A DNA stretch of 64,000 bases from assembly GCA_016841365.1 (NCBI GenBank), contig JAENZI010000010.1, positions 51,865-115,864 on the forward strand, given 5' to 3'. The position numbers and the translations under genes were made by a program. This DNA is from Anaerolineaceae bacterium. Lineage in GTDB: Bacteria > Chloroflexota > Anaerolineae > Anaerolineales > Anaerolineaceae. Below the pieces are notes generated by a model. That model had not been told where the DNA came from, searched no databases, and saw nothing but the letters and a program-made list of their open reading frames with translations. Shown one piece after another: positions 1 to 8,488 of the stretch (the first letter of the stretch is position 1; each line of letters starts with the position of its first letter).

Positions 1-287
1 TCAACAACGCCACCGGCAAAGCCGTGCTGGCTAAGGCGCAGACCAGCGGCAAATCGCCCGAGTCGATTGTGGAAGAGGAAGGCCTGGCACAGGTCAGCGA
101 TGATTCAGCCCTGCAAGCAGTGATCGACCAGGTGTTGGCGGCGAACCCCGACGAACTGAACAGTTACCGCAACGGCAAAGAAGGGCTCTTCGGCTGGTTC
201 ATGGGGCAGGTGATGCGTGAGACACGCGGCAAAGCTGACCCCCAGCTCACCCGGCAGCTACTGGCGAAGGCGCTCAAAGGGGAATAA
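1..287 (+). CDS. gatB: Asp-tRNA(Asn)/Glu-tRNA(Gln) amidotransferase subunit B, C-terminal fragment
   Basis: Only the last ~94 codons lie in the window; the reading frame is open from base 3 and the gene enters from the left, so the internal GTG at 24 is not the start. The sequence opens with NNATGKAVLAK and continues with a helical tail (residues like VIDQVLAANP, YRNGKEGLFGWFMGQVM, ending ALKGE), which is the GatB/YqeY tRNA-binding domain. In the family this domain holds the misacylated tRNA while GatA and GatB convert Glu-tRNA(Gln) or Asp-tRNA(Asn) to the amide form. The identification rests on the characteristic G-x-FGWFMGQVM segment, so the gene name is well supported but the catalytic part cannot be checked. 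Confidence 0.88.
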   Translation, partial: NNATGKAVLAKAQTSGKSPESIVEEEGLAQVSDDSALQAVIDQVLAANPDELNSYRNGKEGLFGWFMGQVMRETRGKADPQLTRQLLAKALKGE

Positions 288-319
288 ATTTTGGGCTGGT
301 AGACGTTCTGGAATAAAAA

Positions 320-1129
320 TTATTTGCGATTTTGGCCCGTCAGCGTGTGGGGACCGTTCAGCAGGATGACCAACCCGGCGGAGATTATTAATAATGCAAC
401 CAGAATCCAAGCGGGCCTCAGAGAGCCGCTGGCTGCTTCAGGCAGGATTGGTAGAACGCCAAAGGCGGTGTTGCTTGCGGCGTGCAGAAGTAGGATCATC
501 CATAAACTGCCCTGGGTTGCGTTGTAGATCCAGGTGTAGAGGATCGTGATCGACATCGTTTGCAGAAGGAACCAGAGCAATGGGAGCTGCTGGTGAAAAT
601 CCCCCGGCAGCCAGAAAAGGGGCAGGTGCCAGATCGCCCAGATCAAACCCAGGATCAGGCTGCTGGGTAAAGCATTGTATCGTTTTTGAAGCCATGGCAG
701 GGCAAACCCACGCCAGCCTATTTCCTCACCCAGAACGCTAAAAAATAATACCAGGAGAAACACTGGGATCACGCGGTAAATTTCAGCCGGGTCGTTATAA
801 GCCAACCCGCTGCCACCAAGCAGGGTGTGAGCCCAAAGCGCTAAGAGCATCAACAGGGGCGGTGCGATAAGGCTGATGACGTACCATTTCCAGTGAACCC
901 TGAAATGGGTTAATTGTTTCCATAAATGATGCAACCCTGGCCACCCGGAATCGATGAAAATCACCAGCAGGCCTGCAAGGCTCGGACCAAAGGCAGCTAA
1001 TAACTTCCACGGATTGAAGAAACCTGGTGCGGTGTCGGTGATGATCAGAACCAGCCACCCCGCCCATGAGATTGCGAAGGCGAAAATGACATACACAAGA
1101 AAGATGTTTTTCTTTATCCAATTTTTCAT
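320..1129 (-). CDS. CPBP family intramembrane metalloprotease (CAAX/Abi-like)
   Basis: A 269-residue polytopic membrane protein. It carries the CPBP motif set: a glutamate pair in GEEIGWRGF (E135-E136), a histidine in IWAIWHLPLFW (H168), and a later LLHAASN motif, which in this family form the intramembrane zinc/glutamate active site. Known relatives are the eukaryotic CAAX protease Rce1 and bacterial bacteriocin-immunity or regulator-processing proteases; the substrate here cannot be told. It converges on gatB with only 32 bp between. On the minus strand a TATGAT box sits 6 nt before the ATG and there is no Shine-Dalgarno sequence, which suggests a leaderless mRNA. Confidence 0.88.
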   Translation of the reverse strand: MKNWIKKNIFLVYVIFAFAISWAGWLVLIITDTAPGFFNPWKLLAAFGPSLAGLLVIFIDSGWPGLHHLWKQLTHFRVHWKWYVISLIAPPLLMLLALWAHTLLGGSGLAYNDPAEIYRVIPVFLLVLFFSVLGEEIGWRGFALPWLQKRYNALPSSLILGLIWAIWHLPLFWLPGDFHQQLPLLWFLLQTMSITILYTWIYNATQGSLWMILLLHAASNTAFGVLPILPEAASGSLRPAWILVALLIISAGLVILLNGPHTLTGQNRK

Positions 1130-1211
1130 AAGATAATCATACTGTAAAAATTATGGTCATTCGCCGATTGACGAAGATCTTTAGAATAGTAATTTCTGGT
1201 AAACAGGCGAG

Positions 1212-1240
1212 TTGACCATTAGGGGGAGTTCGCGTAAAAT
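1212..1240 (+). promoter_or_regulatory. Promoter of tRNA-Gly
   Basis: TTGACC at 1212-1217 and TAAAAT at 1235-1240 are separated by exactly 17 bp, a near-consensus housekeeping sigma promoter. It ends 11 bp before the mature tRNA 5' end at 1252. Confidence 0.75.
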
Positions 1241-1251
1241 ATAGAGGCTGT

Positions 1252-1323
1252 GCGGGCGTCGCCAAGTGGTAAGGCATCAGCCTTCCAAGCTGACATTCGC
1301 GAGTTCGAATCTCGTCGCCCGCT
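1252..1323 (+). tRNA. tRNA-Gly (anticodon TCC)
   Basis: The cloverleaf can be drawn by hand. The acceptor stem GCGGGCG (1252-1258) pairs with CGCCCGC (1316-1322), and the discriminator is T at 1323. The anticodon stem TCAGC/GCTGA encloses loop CTTCCAA, giving anticodon TCC. The T arm GCGAG-TTCGAAT-CTCGT is intact. CCA is not encoded. The gene is followed by tandem degenerate copies of its own 3' end. Confidence 0.95.
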
Positions 1324-1335
1324 CTTAAATCAAGG

Positions 1336-1366
1336 AACACCCTCATTCTGTTGGGGGTGTTTTTTC
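1336..1366 (+). terminator. Terminator after tRNA-Gly, copy 1
   Basis: ACACCC (1337-1342) pairs with GGGTGT (1355-1360) across a short loop, followed by a run of T. It is the first of three near-identical terminators in the tandem repeat. Confidence 0.85.
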
Positions 1367-1437
1367 TTTCCAACGCCGGTTCGAATACCCGCAAGGGATA
1401 GGTTTGATCTCGCCGGTCGCCCGCTCTAAAATCAAGG

Positions 1438-1466
1438 AACACCCTCATTCTGTTGGGGGTGTTTTT
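1438..1466 (+). terminator. Terminator, copy 2 of tandem repeat
   Basis: Same hairpin as copy 1 (AACACCC ... GGGTGT plus T-run), identical in the stem and loop. Confidence 0.75.
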
Positions 1467-1540
1467 CGTTTCCAAAGGCGAGTTCGAATACCCGCAAGGG
1501 GTAGGCTCGATCACTCCGGTCGCCCGCTCTAAAATCAAGA

Positions 1541-1569
1541 AACACCCTCCGTCTGCTGGGGGTGTTTTT
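1541..1569 (+). terminator. Terminator, copy 3 of tandem repeat
   Basis: Same stem (AACACCC ... GGGTGT, T-run) but with loop changes (CCGTCTGCTG instead of CATTCTGTTG). It lies 31 bp from the stop codon of the convergent prepilin peptidase gene. Confidence 0.75.
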
Positions 1570-1599
1570 CGTTTCATCTTATCTACCTTAATTCCCACC

Positions 1600-2388
1600 C
1601 TACAACATATAAAAAATGATGACCACGCCCAGGATTAGGAAGGGGGTGAAAGGCTGCGCGCTGGCAAAGGCGCGGTAACGCTTCGACAGCACCAACCCCG
1701 CCAGCAGCACCAGCGAGAACGCGCCGAAGATCAGCACGGCCAGCACGATCGCACCCGCGATGCCCGGCCACCCCACCAGCAGACCGAGGAAGATGCCCGC
1801 CATCACGTCGCCAAAGCCAAACGCCACCTCGTTGATTTGCTTGCTCCGCATCCGGCCGACCACTTTCACGAAGACGACCCCCAGCAGGTAAAACGCGAAC
1901 ATGATCAGGAACCCGGCCAGCGCCCCCAACAGCGTGACCCGCAAGCCGTGCAGCAAAATCCCGTAGACGAGGAACAGCGCTATCCCGAACAGGCTGGTTT
2001 CGAACAGCACCAGGCGGTGCTCGATGTCGATCACCAGGATCACGCCCAGGAAGACCAGCACCGGCAGTGACGCCCAGTAGCCCAGCCCAAACAGCGGGAA
2101 GACCCGCAGCAGAAGGCTGCACACCACCGCGCCGACCAATACCAGCAATGACCTGACACTGGGTTTCGCGCTGCAGTTGGGGCAGCGGAAGGCGAATAGG
2201 TACCCCTTCAGGCTAAAGGGCTGACTGCAGGCGCGGCACACCGGGCGCGACAGGCGGCGTGACCCGGGCAGCACGTCTGCCAGATAGTTGATCAGCACGC
2301 CGGCCAGCCCGCCCATCACCGCCGCGAGGATCAGCACGAGGGGCTTGAGTGAGGGAGGAACGGTTGGGAGCAGGGTGTGGAAGGGCAT
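1600..2388 (-). CDS. Type IV prepilin peptidase (A24 family)
   Basis: A 262-residue polytopic membrane aspartyl protease. The two catalytic aspartates are visible: D121 in DIEHR and D194 in GFGD. Two cysteine pairs (C51/C54 in CRAC and C69/C72 in CPNC) form the cytoplasmic zinc-binding loop typical of full-length PilD-type enzymes that also N-methylate the pilin. Family enzymes cut the leader of type IV pilins and Tad/Flp pilins at the membrane. The Flp pilin and TadE-like genes about 10 kb away (12184-14735) are the likely substrates, as no other prepilin peptidase is in the window. A weak Shine-Dalgarno (AGGTG) precedes the ATG at 2388. Confidence 0.93.
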   Translation of the reverse strand: MPFHTLLPTVPPSLKPLVLILAAVMGGLAGVLINYLADVLPGSRRLSRPVCRACSQPFSLKGYLFAFRCPNCSAKPSVRSLLVLVGAVVCSLLLRVFPLFGLGYWASLPVLVFLGVILVIDIEHRLVLFETSLFGIALFLVYGILLHGLRVTLLGALAGFLIMFAFYLLGVVFVKVVGRMRSKQINEVAFGFGDVMAGIFLGLLVGWPGIAGAIVLAVLIFGAFSLVLLAGLVLSKRYRAFASAQPFTPFLILGVVIIFYML

Positions 2389-2492
2389 GCGGGTTTCACC
2401 TGTGGGTCACGGTTGAATTTTATCCCTCAAGTATATCACCGGGTGAAAAGATGATTGCGCAAAGGTTAAAGGGTTATAACATTCATTAGCAT

Positions 2493-4088
2493 TTATTCAA
2501 GTTCTGTATCTACCAAAGTGAAATCGAATAAATTAGTATAATTGGAGTAATAATGTTTGTCAGGTAATAATGATTTGTCAATCCCTAAATATTGATCAAA
2601 GACAACCCTGAATGTGTTTACCGGAGAAATTTGTTGATATAGTTGTTCGTAATTTTCGTCATAGAAGTAAATCGCATTTAAGATACCAAACCTTTCTTTT
2701 AGGTTTGTGCCTTCAATATCAAGTTGGTTTGTCTCCATTCCCGGTCCATGGTCTGCTTGAATGATAATTATTAATGGTTCTTTTGCTGAGGAGATTATTT
2801 GGTCTATGGTTTTGAGAATTCTTTCTTGAATAAATAAAACCTGATCATAATACCCAAGCTTGTATTCCTCTGGTGTACCTGTTGCCATATATCTATTTGC
2901 GTCATGGATTGTGAACAACCGATCTGATTTTTTTAGAATACCATCAGAGGTAAATATAAAAGGTGGATGGGGACATAGAATATGAGAAAAAATAAATTGC
3001 GGACCCTGTAAATTTGTTGTTAAGGGAAGGGATTCTAAAACAAAATTTACACTGTCATAATGCCAACGATACAATTGAGAATTCATGAAAACCGAAAAAC
3101 CGGTTGTGTTGAAAAAGGTCTGTGTAAAGCTATCGGGAATATTTTTTTTATGGTAGTAGACATCCCAATCAGAGAAATCTAAAAAATTTACTTCTGCTTG
3201 GAAGCTGACCATGTCATAGCCAATATTCTTAAGTGATTGTTCAATTATGCTGTTATCAATCATGTGATAAGCGGGATAATAATAGTAAGGATTTCCTTCG
3301 CTGATAATATTTGCTATTTCATCTAAGTATTGCATGTTCAAAGAACTCGCTAACGAAAGCCTTGTTTGCACATAATTTGTGGAAGATCCATTAGGTATGT
3401 AGAATTTTCTGTTCCAAAGTTCTTGAATAAAATCAGAATTATCGAGCCCATATAATTTATTTAGAACTTCACTGTTTCCAAAACCGTCCAAAATGATGTA
3501 ATAAATATCAGGTTTAACTGAATATGATGGATGAATATTTAGATGATTTTTATCAAGCTCACTCTGCCAATACTTTACGAAATTGTTTTTATCTACATTA
3601 TTGTAAAAATGAATATCCAAATAACCACGAATAAAAACACCACTTAGCAAAACTATTGAAAATAGATTTAATGAGAAAATGATTAATGGATTAATGCGAT
3701 CAATTTTTTTTATAATTAGAAAAATAAATGCTAAAATTAGTAATATTTGACCAAAGACAATTCTTTGGCCAGGGTTGGTGAGCCAAAATCTTGCCAGATT
3801 TATGTTCTTAGATTCTGCAGCTAGCACACGCAATACATTGATCATATTCTGGAAGTTTAGGAAAAAGAATAAAAAGATAAAGACGAAAACAGCAGATTTT
3901 TGATTATTTTTAAATACATGATATGCAAGTAACCAAATAACGAAAATTACTAAAAATGAAATAAAAAATATCGAAAGTAATCCCTTCAATGTTGAATCAA
4001 AAAAATTTTTAAAATAAAAATATGTGACAAAATATCCGGCAAATAAAAAAGGGAAAATCAGCCATTTACTAAGACAGTTATTTTTCAT
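2493..4088 (-). CDS. Membrane-anchored sulfatase-fold hydrolase/transferase, copy A
   Basis: 531 residues. The N-terminal ~160 residues form about five membrane segments. The C-terminal domain has the alkaline phosphatase/sulfatase fold: metal aspartate in YYIILDGFG, a conserved NYVQTRLSLASSLN stretch holding the probable Thr/Ser nucleophile, and a second metal site in IIIQADHGPG. Enzymes of this superfamily hydrolyse or transfer sulfate or phosphate esters at the outer membrane face; the substrate is unknown. It is a tandem paralogue of the next gene (4187-5776). The DNA is strongly AT-rich next to GC-richer flanks, which suggests transfer. A purine-rich AAGGTAG precedes the ATG. Confidence 0.8.
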   Translation of the reverse strand: MKNNCLSKWLIFPFLFAGYFVTYFYFKNFFDSTLKGLLSIFFISFLVIFVIWLLAYHVFKNNQKSAVFVFIFLFFFLNFQNMINVLRVLAAESKNINLARFWLTNPGQRIVFGQILLILAFIFLIIKKIDRINPLIIFSLNLFSIVLLSGVFIRGYLDIHFYNNVDKNNFVKYWQSELDKNHLNIHPSYSVKPDIYYIILDGFGNSEVLNKLYGLDNSDFIQELWNRKFYIPNGSSTNYVQTRLSLASSLNMQYLDEIANIISEGNPYYYYPAYHMIDNSIIEQSLKNIGYDMVSFQAEVNFLDFSDWDVYYHKKNIPDSFTQTFFNTTGFSVFMNSQLYRWHYDSVNFVLESLPLTTNLQGPQFIFSHILCPHPPFIFTSDGILKKSDRLFTIHDANRYMATGTPEEYKLGYYDQVLFIQERILKTIDQIISSAKEPLIIIIQADHGPGMETNQLDIEGTNLKERFGILNAIYFYDENYEQLYQQISPVNTFRVVFDQYLGIDKSLLPDKHYYSNYTNLFDFTLVDTELE

Positions 4089-4186
4089 GCTTCTACCTTA
4101 CATGATGAAATCTATTAATTAAGATAAAGTTATTTTCATTATACTGTAAGCAAATATAATTTTTTGTTTATAAGTATGTTTAATCC

Positions 4187-5776
4187 TTAATCGAGTAAAG
4201 CGTCAACCTGGGTGAAGTTAAACAAGGTCCAATATTCAGAAAAATAATGTGTATCCTTTAATATTGGTTTGAAGGTGTTAAAGTAATTTGTGAAAATGCT
4301 TCTAAATGTGTTCACGGGTGAAATTTCTGGATACAAATCATTATAATTTTGGTCGTAGTAGTAAATCGCATTTAGAATTGCAAGCCTTTCTTTTATGTTT
4401 GTATTTGATAGATTCCCTAAATCAACTTGCAACCCAGAACCGTGATCGCCTTGAATGATAATTATTAATGGTTCTTTTGCATTATCCATTATCCGATCTA
4501 TTGATTCAATTATTGAATTCTGAATAAAAATTACCTGGTCTTTATAGCCATTTTTGTATTCTTCGGGTGTCCCGGATGATAGAAAATAATTCGCGTCCTG
4601 TTTTGTAAATAATCGATCTGCTTGTTTCAGTGTCCCATTCCTTTCAAATATGAATGGAGGATGAGGGCACATTATGTGAGCGAAAATAAATTGTGGACCC
4701 TCTAAAACCGTGGTTGTCGGTAGTGTTTCAGTGGTATAAGTAATCGTATCGTAATGCCATTGATATAGCTGGGGATTTATAAAAACTGAAAAGGCTGTTG
4801 TACTAAGAAAAGTTTGAGAGAAACTATCTGGGATGTATTTGGGTTTATAATAAATATCCCAGTCATTGTGTTCTGAGTAGCTAATCCCCGAAAAAAAACT
4901 GACTAATTCATAATCTATTGATCGTAGGGTTCGTTCAAGAATACTGTTATCGATCATGTGATATGCCGGATAATAATTTGATTTGTTTTCTCCAACAAAA
5001 TCAGCTACACCATTAAGGTACATCAAATTTAATGAACTTGCTAATGAAGATCTTGTTTGTGTGTAATTTGAGTAACTTTGTGATGCAACATAAAACCCTC
5101 TATCTTCAAGTGCTCTGACAAATTTTGAGTTGTCAAGTTCATAAAGATCTTGTAGGATATCACTACGAGTAAAACCATCAAGGATGATGTAATAAATGTC
5201 AGGTCTCTCTAAATTATTTATATTGAGTTCAAATGTGTTGTTGGATAATTGGTTCTCCCAGTAAATCTCAAAACGTTTTTTCTCTGTCCTGTGTTGGCTT
5301 ACTAAAAGTACCCCATTAAATCCTGTGAATAATAAAAAGCTTATTGAAATGATGTTTAAAAAAATAACCAAACGAGGGTTGAAAAAATTGGAATTTTTTA
5401 TCATCACCAAAACTATCATTAGGAGTAAAAAGATAATACAAAATACGATATTTTGTCCTAAGTTGCTGTGCCAAAATCGAAGAAGAGAATTATTTGTTAA
5501 ATTTGCTGATATTTTTCGAAGGTGAAATATGAAATTTTGAAAATTGAAGAATAAAATCGCAAACACAAACGTGAACGTTGCGGCTTTGGGTAAATCTCTT
5601 AAAGTTAAAAATGAAAGTCCGCAAACAATAACGATTATAGAAATTGTAAATAAAGCTGAACTCAACAATCCACCCGTTGATGCCTCACGATGATACGAAA
5701 AGAAGAAATATAAGACGGAATTTATTCCATATAAAATTGGAAAGAGTAGCCATCGACTTAAAATTTTGTTTATCAT
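4187..5776 (-). CDS. Membrane-anchored sulfatase-fold hydrolase/transferase, copy B
   Basis: 529 residues, colinear with its neighbour at 2493-4088 over the whole length: membrane N-terminus, YYIILDGFT metal motif, NYTQTRSSLASSLN, MCPHPPFIF, IIIQGDHGSG, and a matching C-terminus (ILNAIYYYDQNY, SPVNTFRSIF). The two genes arose by tandem duplication and have since diverged considerably. It has an AGAGGA Shine-Dalgarno before the ATG at 5776. Base composition is very AT-rich, as in copy A. Its likely job is modifying a surface glycan or lipid, given the glycosyltransferase genes just upstream on the same strand; that is inference. Confidence 0.8.
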   Translation of the reverse strand: MINKILSRWLLFPILYGINSVLYFFFSYHREASTGGLLSSALFTISIIVIVCGLSFLTLRDLPKAATFTFVFAILFFNFQNFIFHLRKISANLTNNSLLRFWHSNLGQNIVFCIIFLLLMIVLVMIKNSNFFNPRLVIFLNIISISFLLFTGFNGVLLVSQHRTEKKRFEIYWENQLSNNTFELNINNLERPDIYYIILDGFTRSDILQDLYELDNSKFVRALEDRGFYVASQSYSNYTQTRSSLASSLNLMYLNGVADFVGENKSNYYPAYHMIDNSILERTLRSIDYELVSFFSGISYSEHNDWDIYYKPKYIPDSFSQTFLSTTAFSVFINPQLYQWHYDTITYTTETLPTTTVLEGPQFIFAHIMCPHPPFIFERNGTLKQADRLFTKQDANYFLSSGTPEEYKNGYKDQVIFIQNSIIESIDRIMDNAKEPLIIIIQGDHGSGLQVDLGNLSNTNIKERLAILNAIYYYDQNYNDLYPEISPVNTFRSIFTNYFNTFKPILKDTHYFSEYWTLFNFTQVDALLD

Positions 5777-5915
5777 TTTTCCTCTTTATTTAATTTACAA
5801 GAGATAGTTTTTGTAGTGTGTAGATTGCGAATGAATTTTTCATTTAAATTACTCATGAAAAATATTTTTAGATCTTACGCAGAGAAAATTTTGATTGTGA
5901 GGGGCCCTACAAAAT

Positions 5916-7196
5916 TTACAATTCATCGTTCTCCCAAAAGGTCATTTTTCCTTTTCTAAACGAAATCATTGCCCAACCCAAAAATGCAAGGTTAAAAACA
6001 AACCCGCTTCCGCCTTCAATAAATTGAATTAATTGAATGTCTAACTGGAAAAGGGCAGTTACGATAAAAGCAATAAAAATTAATAAAATTGGTGCGAATG
6101 TCCACAATGAAAAGAGGTTCTGATCAAAACGATCTTGCAAAATCAGATAGAGCATGGGTGGGATCAAGATCAGGGACATGTGGATATGGGCGTGCCAGGC
6201 TACAGTACCAGTAGCAGCAAGAATGCCTAACAACGCAGTAGTATTATGGGAGTTATTAGTTTTGCCCCCTCGACTAAAAATAATCAAAGTAGTGGAGATC
6301 GTAAGAACAATCCCTATAACGGCAATAACTAATCCAATAGTGGTTGAGTTAAATGTGTTGATATGCCAACCCAACATGCGCCAATTCATCATTACCGGGG
6401 GGTTGCTTGCGGTACCTCCTGAGGCAGACCCCAGCAAAATATCTTTAAGTCCTAGAAGTCCCTCAACACCAACCAGAATGAAAGAAGTCAACCCAATGGC
6501 AAAAGCAGATAGACCAAATCCGACAAGCACCTTGAATTTTCGCCGGAATAGCAGAAATGGGAGGATCAGGATCAATAATTGCGGTTTTAGTAACCACCCA
6601 CCCAGCCAAGCGCCCGCTTTGAGGGGCTTTTCGGAGAACAGAGCACGCATGAACTCACCAGAGCAAATTATCAACCATAGGTTAACCTGTCCGTTATAAA
6701 AATTTCTAAAAACCGGGAAGGAGAGAATAAGCATCAGGGCTATCCTTAACGAAAGTGACTGTCCAGATGTTTTTAATGAAAAGAATCGAAGATATATGAT
6801 GAACCCGATTAGATTGATCACTGACCACACTGAAAAGCTGTATGGTAAACTGATCAAAGATAAGAATTTAAAAGGCAATAAAAATACAGGTGGGTACATA
6901 ACAGAAAATGGCTCGAATGTTGATATGCTCGATTTTGTGTAAATCTTTCTTTGTATTTGAGTCAATTTTTCCAGGTTATAAATATCAGCAAAATGATGTT
7001 CGTTTATGACTTTGCCTGCACTCCAAAATGCACAATAATCGATTGCATAGTCATTGCATATATGGGTCTGGGAAAAATTAGTTAGGAAAATGCCGAGTAA
7101 GATTGTGTAGAGAGTTAGGACCGCTGCAAGACCAATTTTCTGCCAGTGTTTTGTGGTCATATTATGAAAAGATAGAATTTGTTTTCTTTGCATCAC
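5916..7196 (-). CDS. GT87/DUF2029-type polyprenyl-phosphate-dependent glycosyltransferase, copy 1
   Basis: 426 residues with about ten membrane segments. The DYCAFWSAGKVI motif in the first external loop, AGAWLGGWLLKPQ and ILPFLLFRRKFK are shared with the next two genes and match the DUF2029/glycosyltransferase 87 family, which transfers mannose or arabinose-like sugars from polyprenyl phosphate at the outer face of the membrane. The start ATG overlaps the stop of the upstream copy by 4 bp (ATGA), so translation is coupled. It is more AT-rich than copies 2 and 3. Sugar specificity cannot be read from sequence. Confidence 0.85.
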   Translation of the reverse strand: MMQRKQILSFHNMTTKHWQKIGLAAVLTLYTILLGIFLTNFSQTHICNDYAIDYCAFWSAGKVINEHHFADIYNLEKLTQIQRKIYTKSSISTFEPFSVMYPPVFLLPFKFLSLISLPYSFSVWSVINLIGFIIYLRFFSLKTSGQSLSLRIALMLILSFPVFRNFYNGQVNLWLIICSGEFMRALFSEKPLKAGAWLGGWLLKPQLLILILPFLLFRRKFKVLVGFGLSAFAIGLTSFILVGVEGLLGLKDILLGSASGGTASNPPVMMNWRMLGWHINTFNSTTIGLVIAVIGIVLTISTTLIIFSRGGKTNNSHNTTALLGILAATGTVAWHAHIHMSLILIPPMLYLILQDRFDQNLFSLWTFAPILLIFIAFIVTALFQLDIQLIQFIEGGSGFVFNLAFLGWAMISFRKGKMTFWENDEL

Positions 7197-8488
7197 TGAT
7201 CCCCAAACTCATTTATTTTCCTGAATTGAATATCTCGTTGAAACAAATTTGTAATTGCCCACCAGAACAATAAGATATTGGAAAACAATCCGGTTATACC
7301 GCCGAAAAGATACACCAGAAAAATTCCATCCAAATAATTATTTATTTCAATCGTCGCTGCCAGAATATAGCCCACAAATTGAAAAAATGGTGGCACGAAC
7401 AGCCATAAGGAAAAGAGCTTCTGGTTTAGGCGATGATTGAGTAACAGGTAAAGGATAGGCGGTATGAGGATTACGGCGGTGTGCACATGGGCATGCCAGG
7501 CGATTACACATGTTGCGGTGAAAAGCCCGAGGAGGGCGATGGCAAAGCGGTCGTTATCCCATTCCTTTTTGTTTAAAAAGAAAACCAGGGCTAAACTGAT
7601 CGTTAGCAGGGTGCCGAGGATGATCACTGCCCATCCGACAGTTGGGGTAGTTAAGCGCCCAATATTTTCCCCCAGCATACGCCAGTTCATCATCACGCCG
7701 GCGTTGCTGGCTTGGCCGCCCGCGCTGGAATCCAGCCAAATATCTTTCAGGGCGAGAGCACCCTCCATCCCCACCAGGGCAAAGGAGGTTCCTAACACAG
7801 CCAGTGTTGACACGGCAAACCCGGCCAGCGTCTTTAATTCCCGCCGGAACAATAAGAAAGGCAGGATCAGGATCAGGATCTGGGGTTTGAGCAGCCAACC
7901 GCCCAGCCACAAACCGGCTTTGAGGGGTTTTTCTGCAAGCATCCCCCGCATGAATTCGCCCGCGCAGACCATCAACAACAGGTTCAACTGCCCCTGATAA
8001 AGGTTCACAAACACCGGCAGGGAGAGGGTTAGCATCAGGATCAACCTGGCAGGTGGTGATGCGCTCATTGTTTTTTGGGCAAAGAAACGCAGATAGAGGA
8101 TTAGCCCAACCAGGTTGATCAGCGTCCACAGAGCAAAGCTGACTGACGGCGAAAATAACGAGAGCGGATAAAAGGGGAGGAGGAACACCGGCAGGTAGGG
8201 AAGCGGAATCACCTCAAATGGGATATCAGGGTGATCTGATTGAGGAAAGAGATTTTCTTGCAGGGGGAGTAATCGCTCGGGGTTGTAAATTGCCCCAAAA
8301 CTTTCTTCTCGCATGATCTTTCCAGCACTCCAGTAAGCGCAGTAATCATGTCCAAGATGCCCGCAAAATTCGGTGTTGACCAGGAAGATGCTCAGAACGA
8401 GGTAGAAAGTTAGTGTGGCTGCCAGGGCCAGGTTTTGCCAGCCTTTTGGGGTTGTGTGCTTGAATAGATGCAAGGTCTTAAAGTTCAT
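7193..8488 (-). CDS. GT87/DUF2029-type glycosyltransferase, copy 2
   Basis: 431 residues, same architecture as its neighbours: DYCAYWSAGKIM loop motif, AGLWLGGWLLKPQ, ILPFLLFRRELK, WHAHVHTAVILIPPILY. The middle gene of three tandem paralogues. It overlaps both neighbours (11 bp with copy 3 upstream, 4 bp with copy 1 downstream), which indicates one transcript. Its base composition is intermediate between AT-rich copy 1 and GC-rich copy 3. Probably a polyprenyl-phosphate-sugar-dependent transferase in the same pathway as copies 1 and 3. Confidence 0.85.
   Translation of the reverse strand: MNFKTLHLFKHTTPKGWQNLALAATLTFYLVLSIFLVNTEFCGHLGHDYCAYWSAGKIMREESFGAIYNPERLLPLQENLFPQSDHPDIPFEVIPLPYLPVFLLPFYPLSLFSPSVSFALWTLINLVGLILYLRFFAQKTMSASPPARLILMLTLSLPVFVNLYQGQLNLLLMVCAGEFMRGMLAEKPLKAGLWLGGWLLKPQILILILPFLLFRRELKTLAGFAVSTLAVLGTSFALVGMEGALALKDIWLDSSAGGQASNAGVMMNWRMLGENIGRLTTPTVGWAVIILGTLLTISLALVFFLNKKEWDNDRFAIALLGLFTATCVIAWHAHVHTAVILIPPILYLLLNHRLNQKLFSLWLFVPPFFQFVGYILAATIEINNYLDGIFLVYLFGGITGLFSNILLFWWAITNLFQRDIQFRKINEFGDQ

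Larger units (their letters stand above)
1316..1575 (+). repeat. ~102-bp tandem triplication of tRNA-Gly 3' end plus terminator
   Basis: The acceptor-stem string CGCCCGCTC recurs at 1316, 1418 and 1521, a spacing of 102 and 103 bp. Each copy continues with an almost identical stretch holding a rho-independent terminator. Copies 1 and 2 then run into a segment with a T-arm-like GTTCGAATACCCGCAAGGG and a short unrelated insert before the next acceptor string. Copy 3 stops after its terminator near 1575. No 5' half of a tRNA (D arm, anticodon arm) is present in the extra copies, so they are not functional tRNAs. Confidence 0.9.

Noticed and set aside
1316..1575. CRISPR array
   Set aside because: Three units of ~102 bp with a terminator and tRNA sequence inside; no short repeat/unique spacer structure and no cas genes.
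1137..1598. Minus-strand open frame of 153 codons across the tRNA-Gly and its repeats
   Set aside because: It reads through the tRNA and three terminators; the repeated peptide (NTPNRMRVFLD) only mirrors the DNA repeat.
2493..5776. Prophage or IS-borne island
   Set aside because: AT-rich, but no transposase, integrase, terminal repeats or phage genes are visible; only tandem membrane enzymes.
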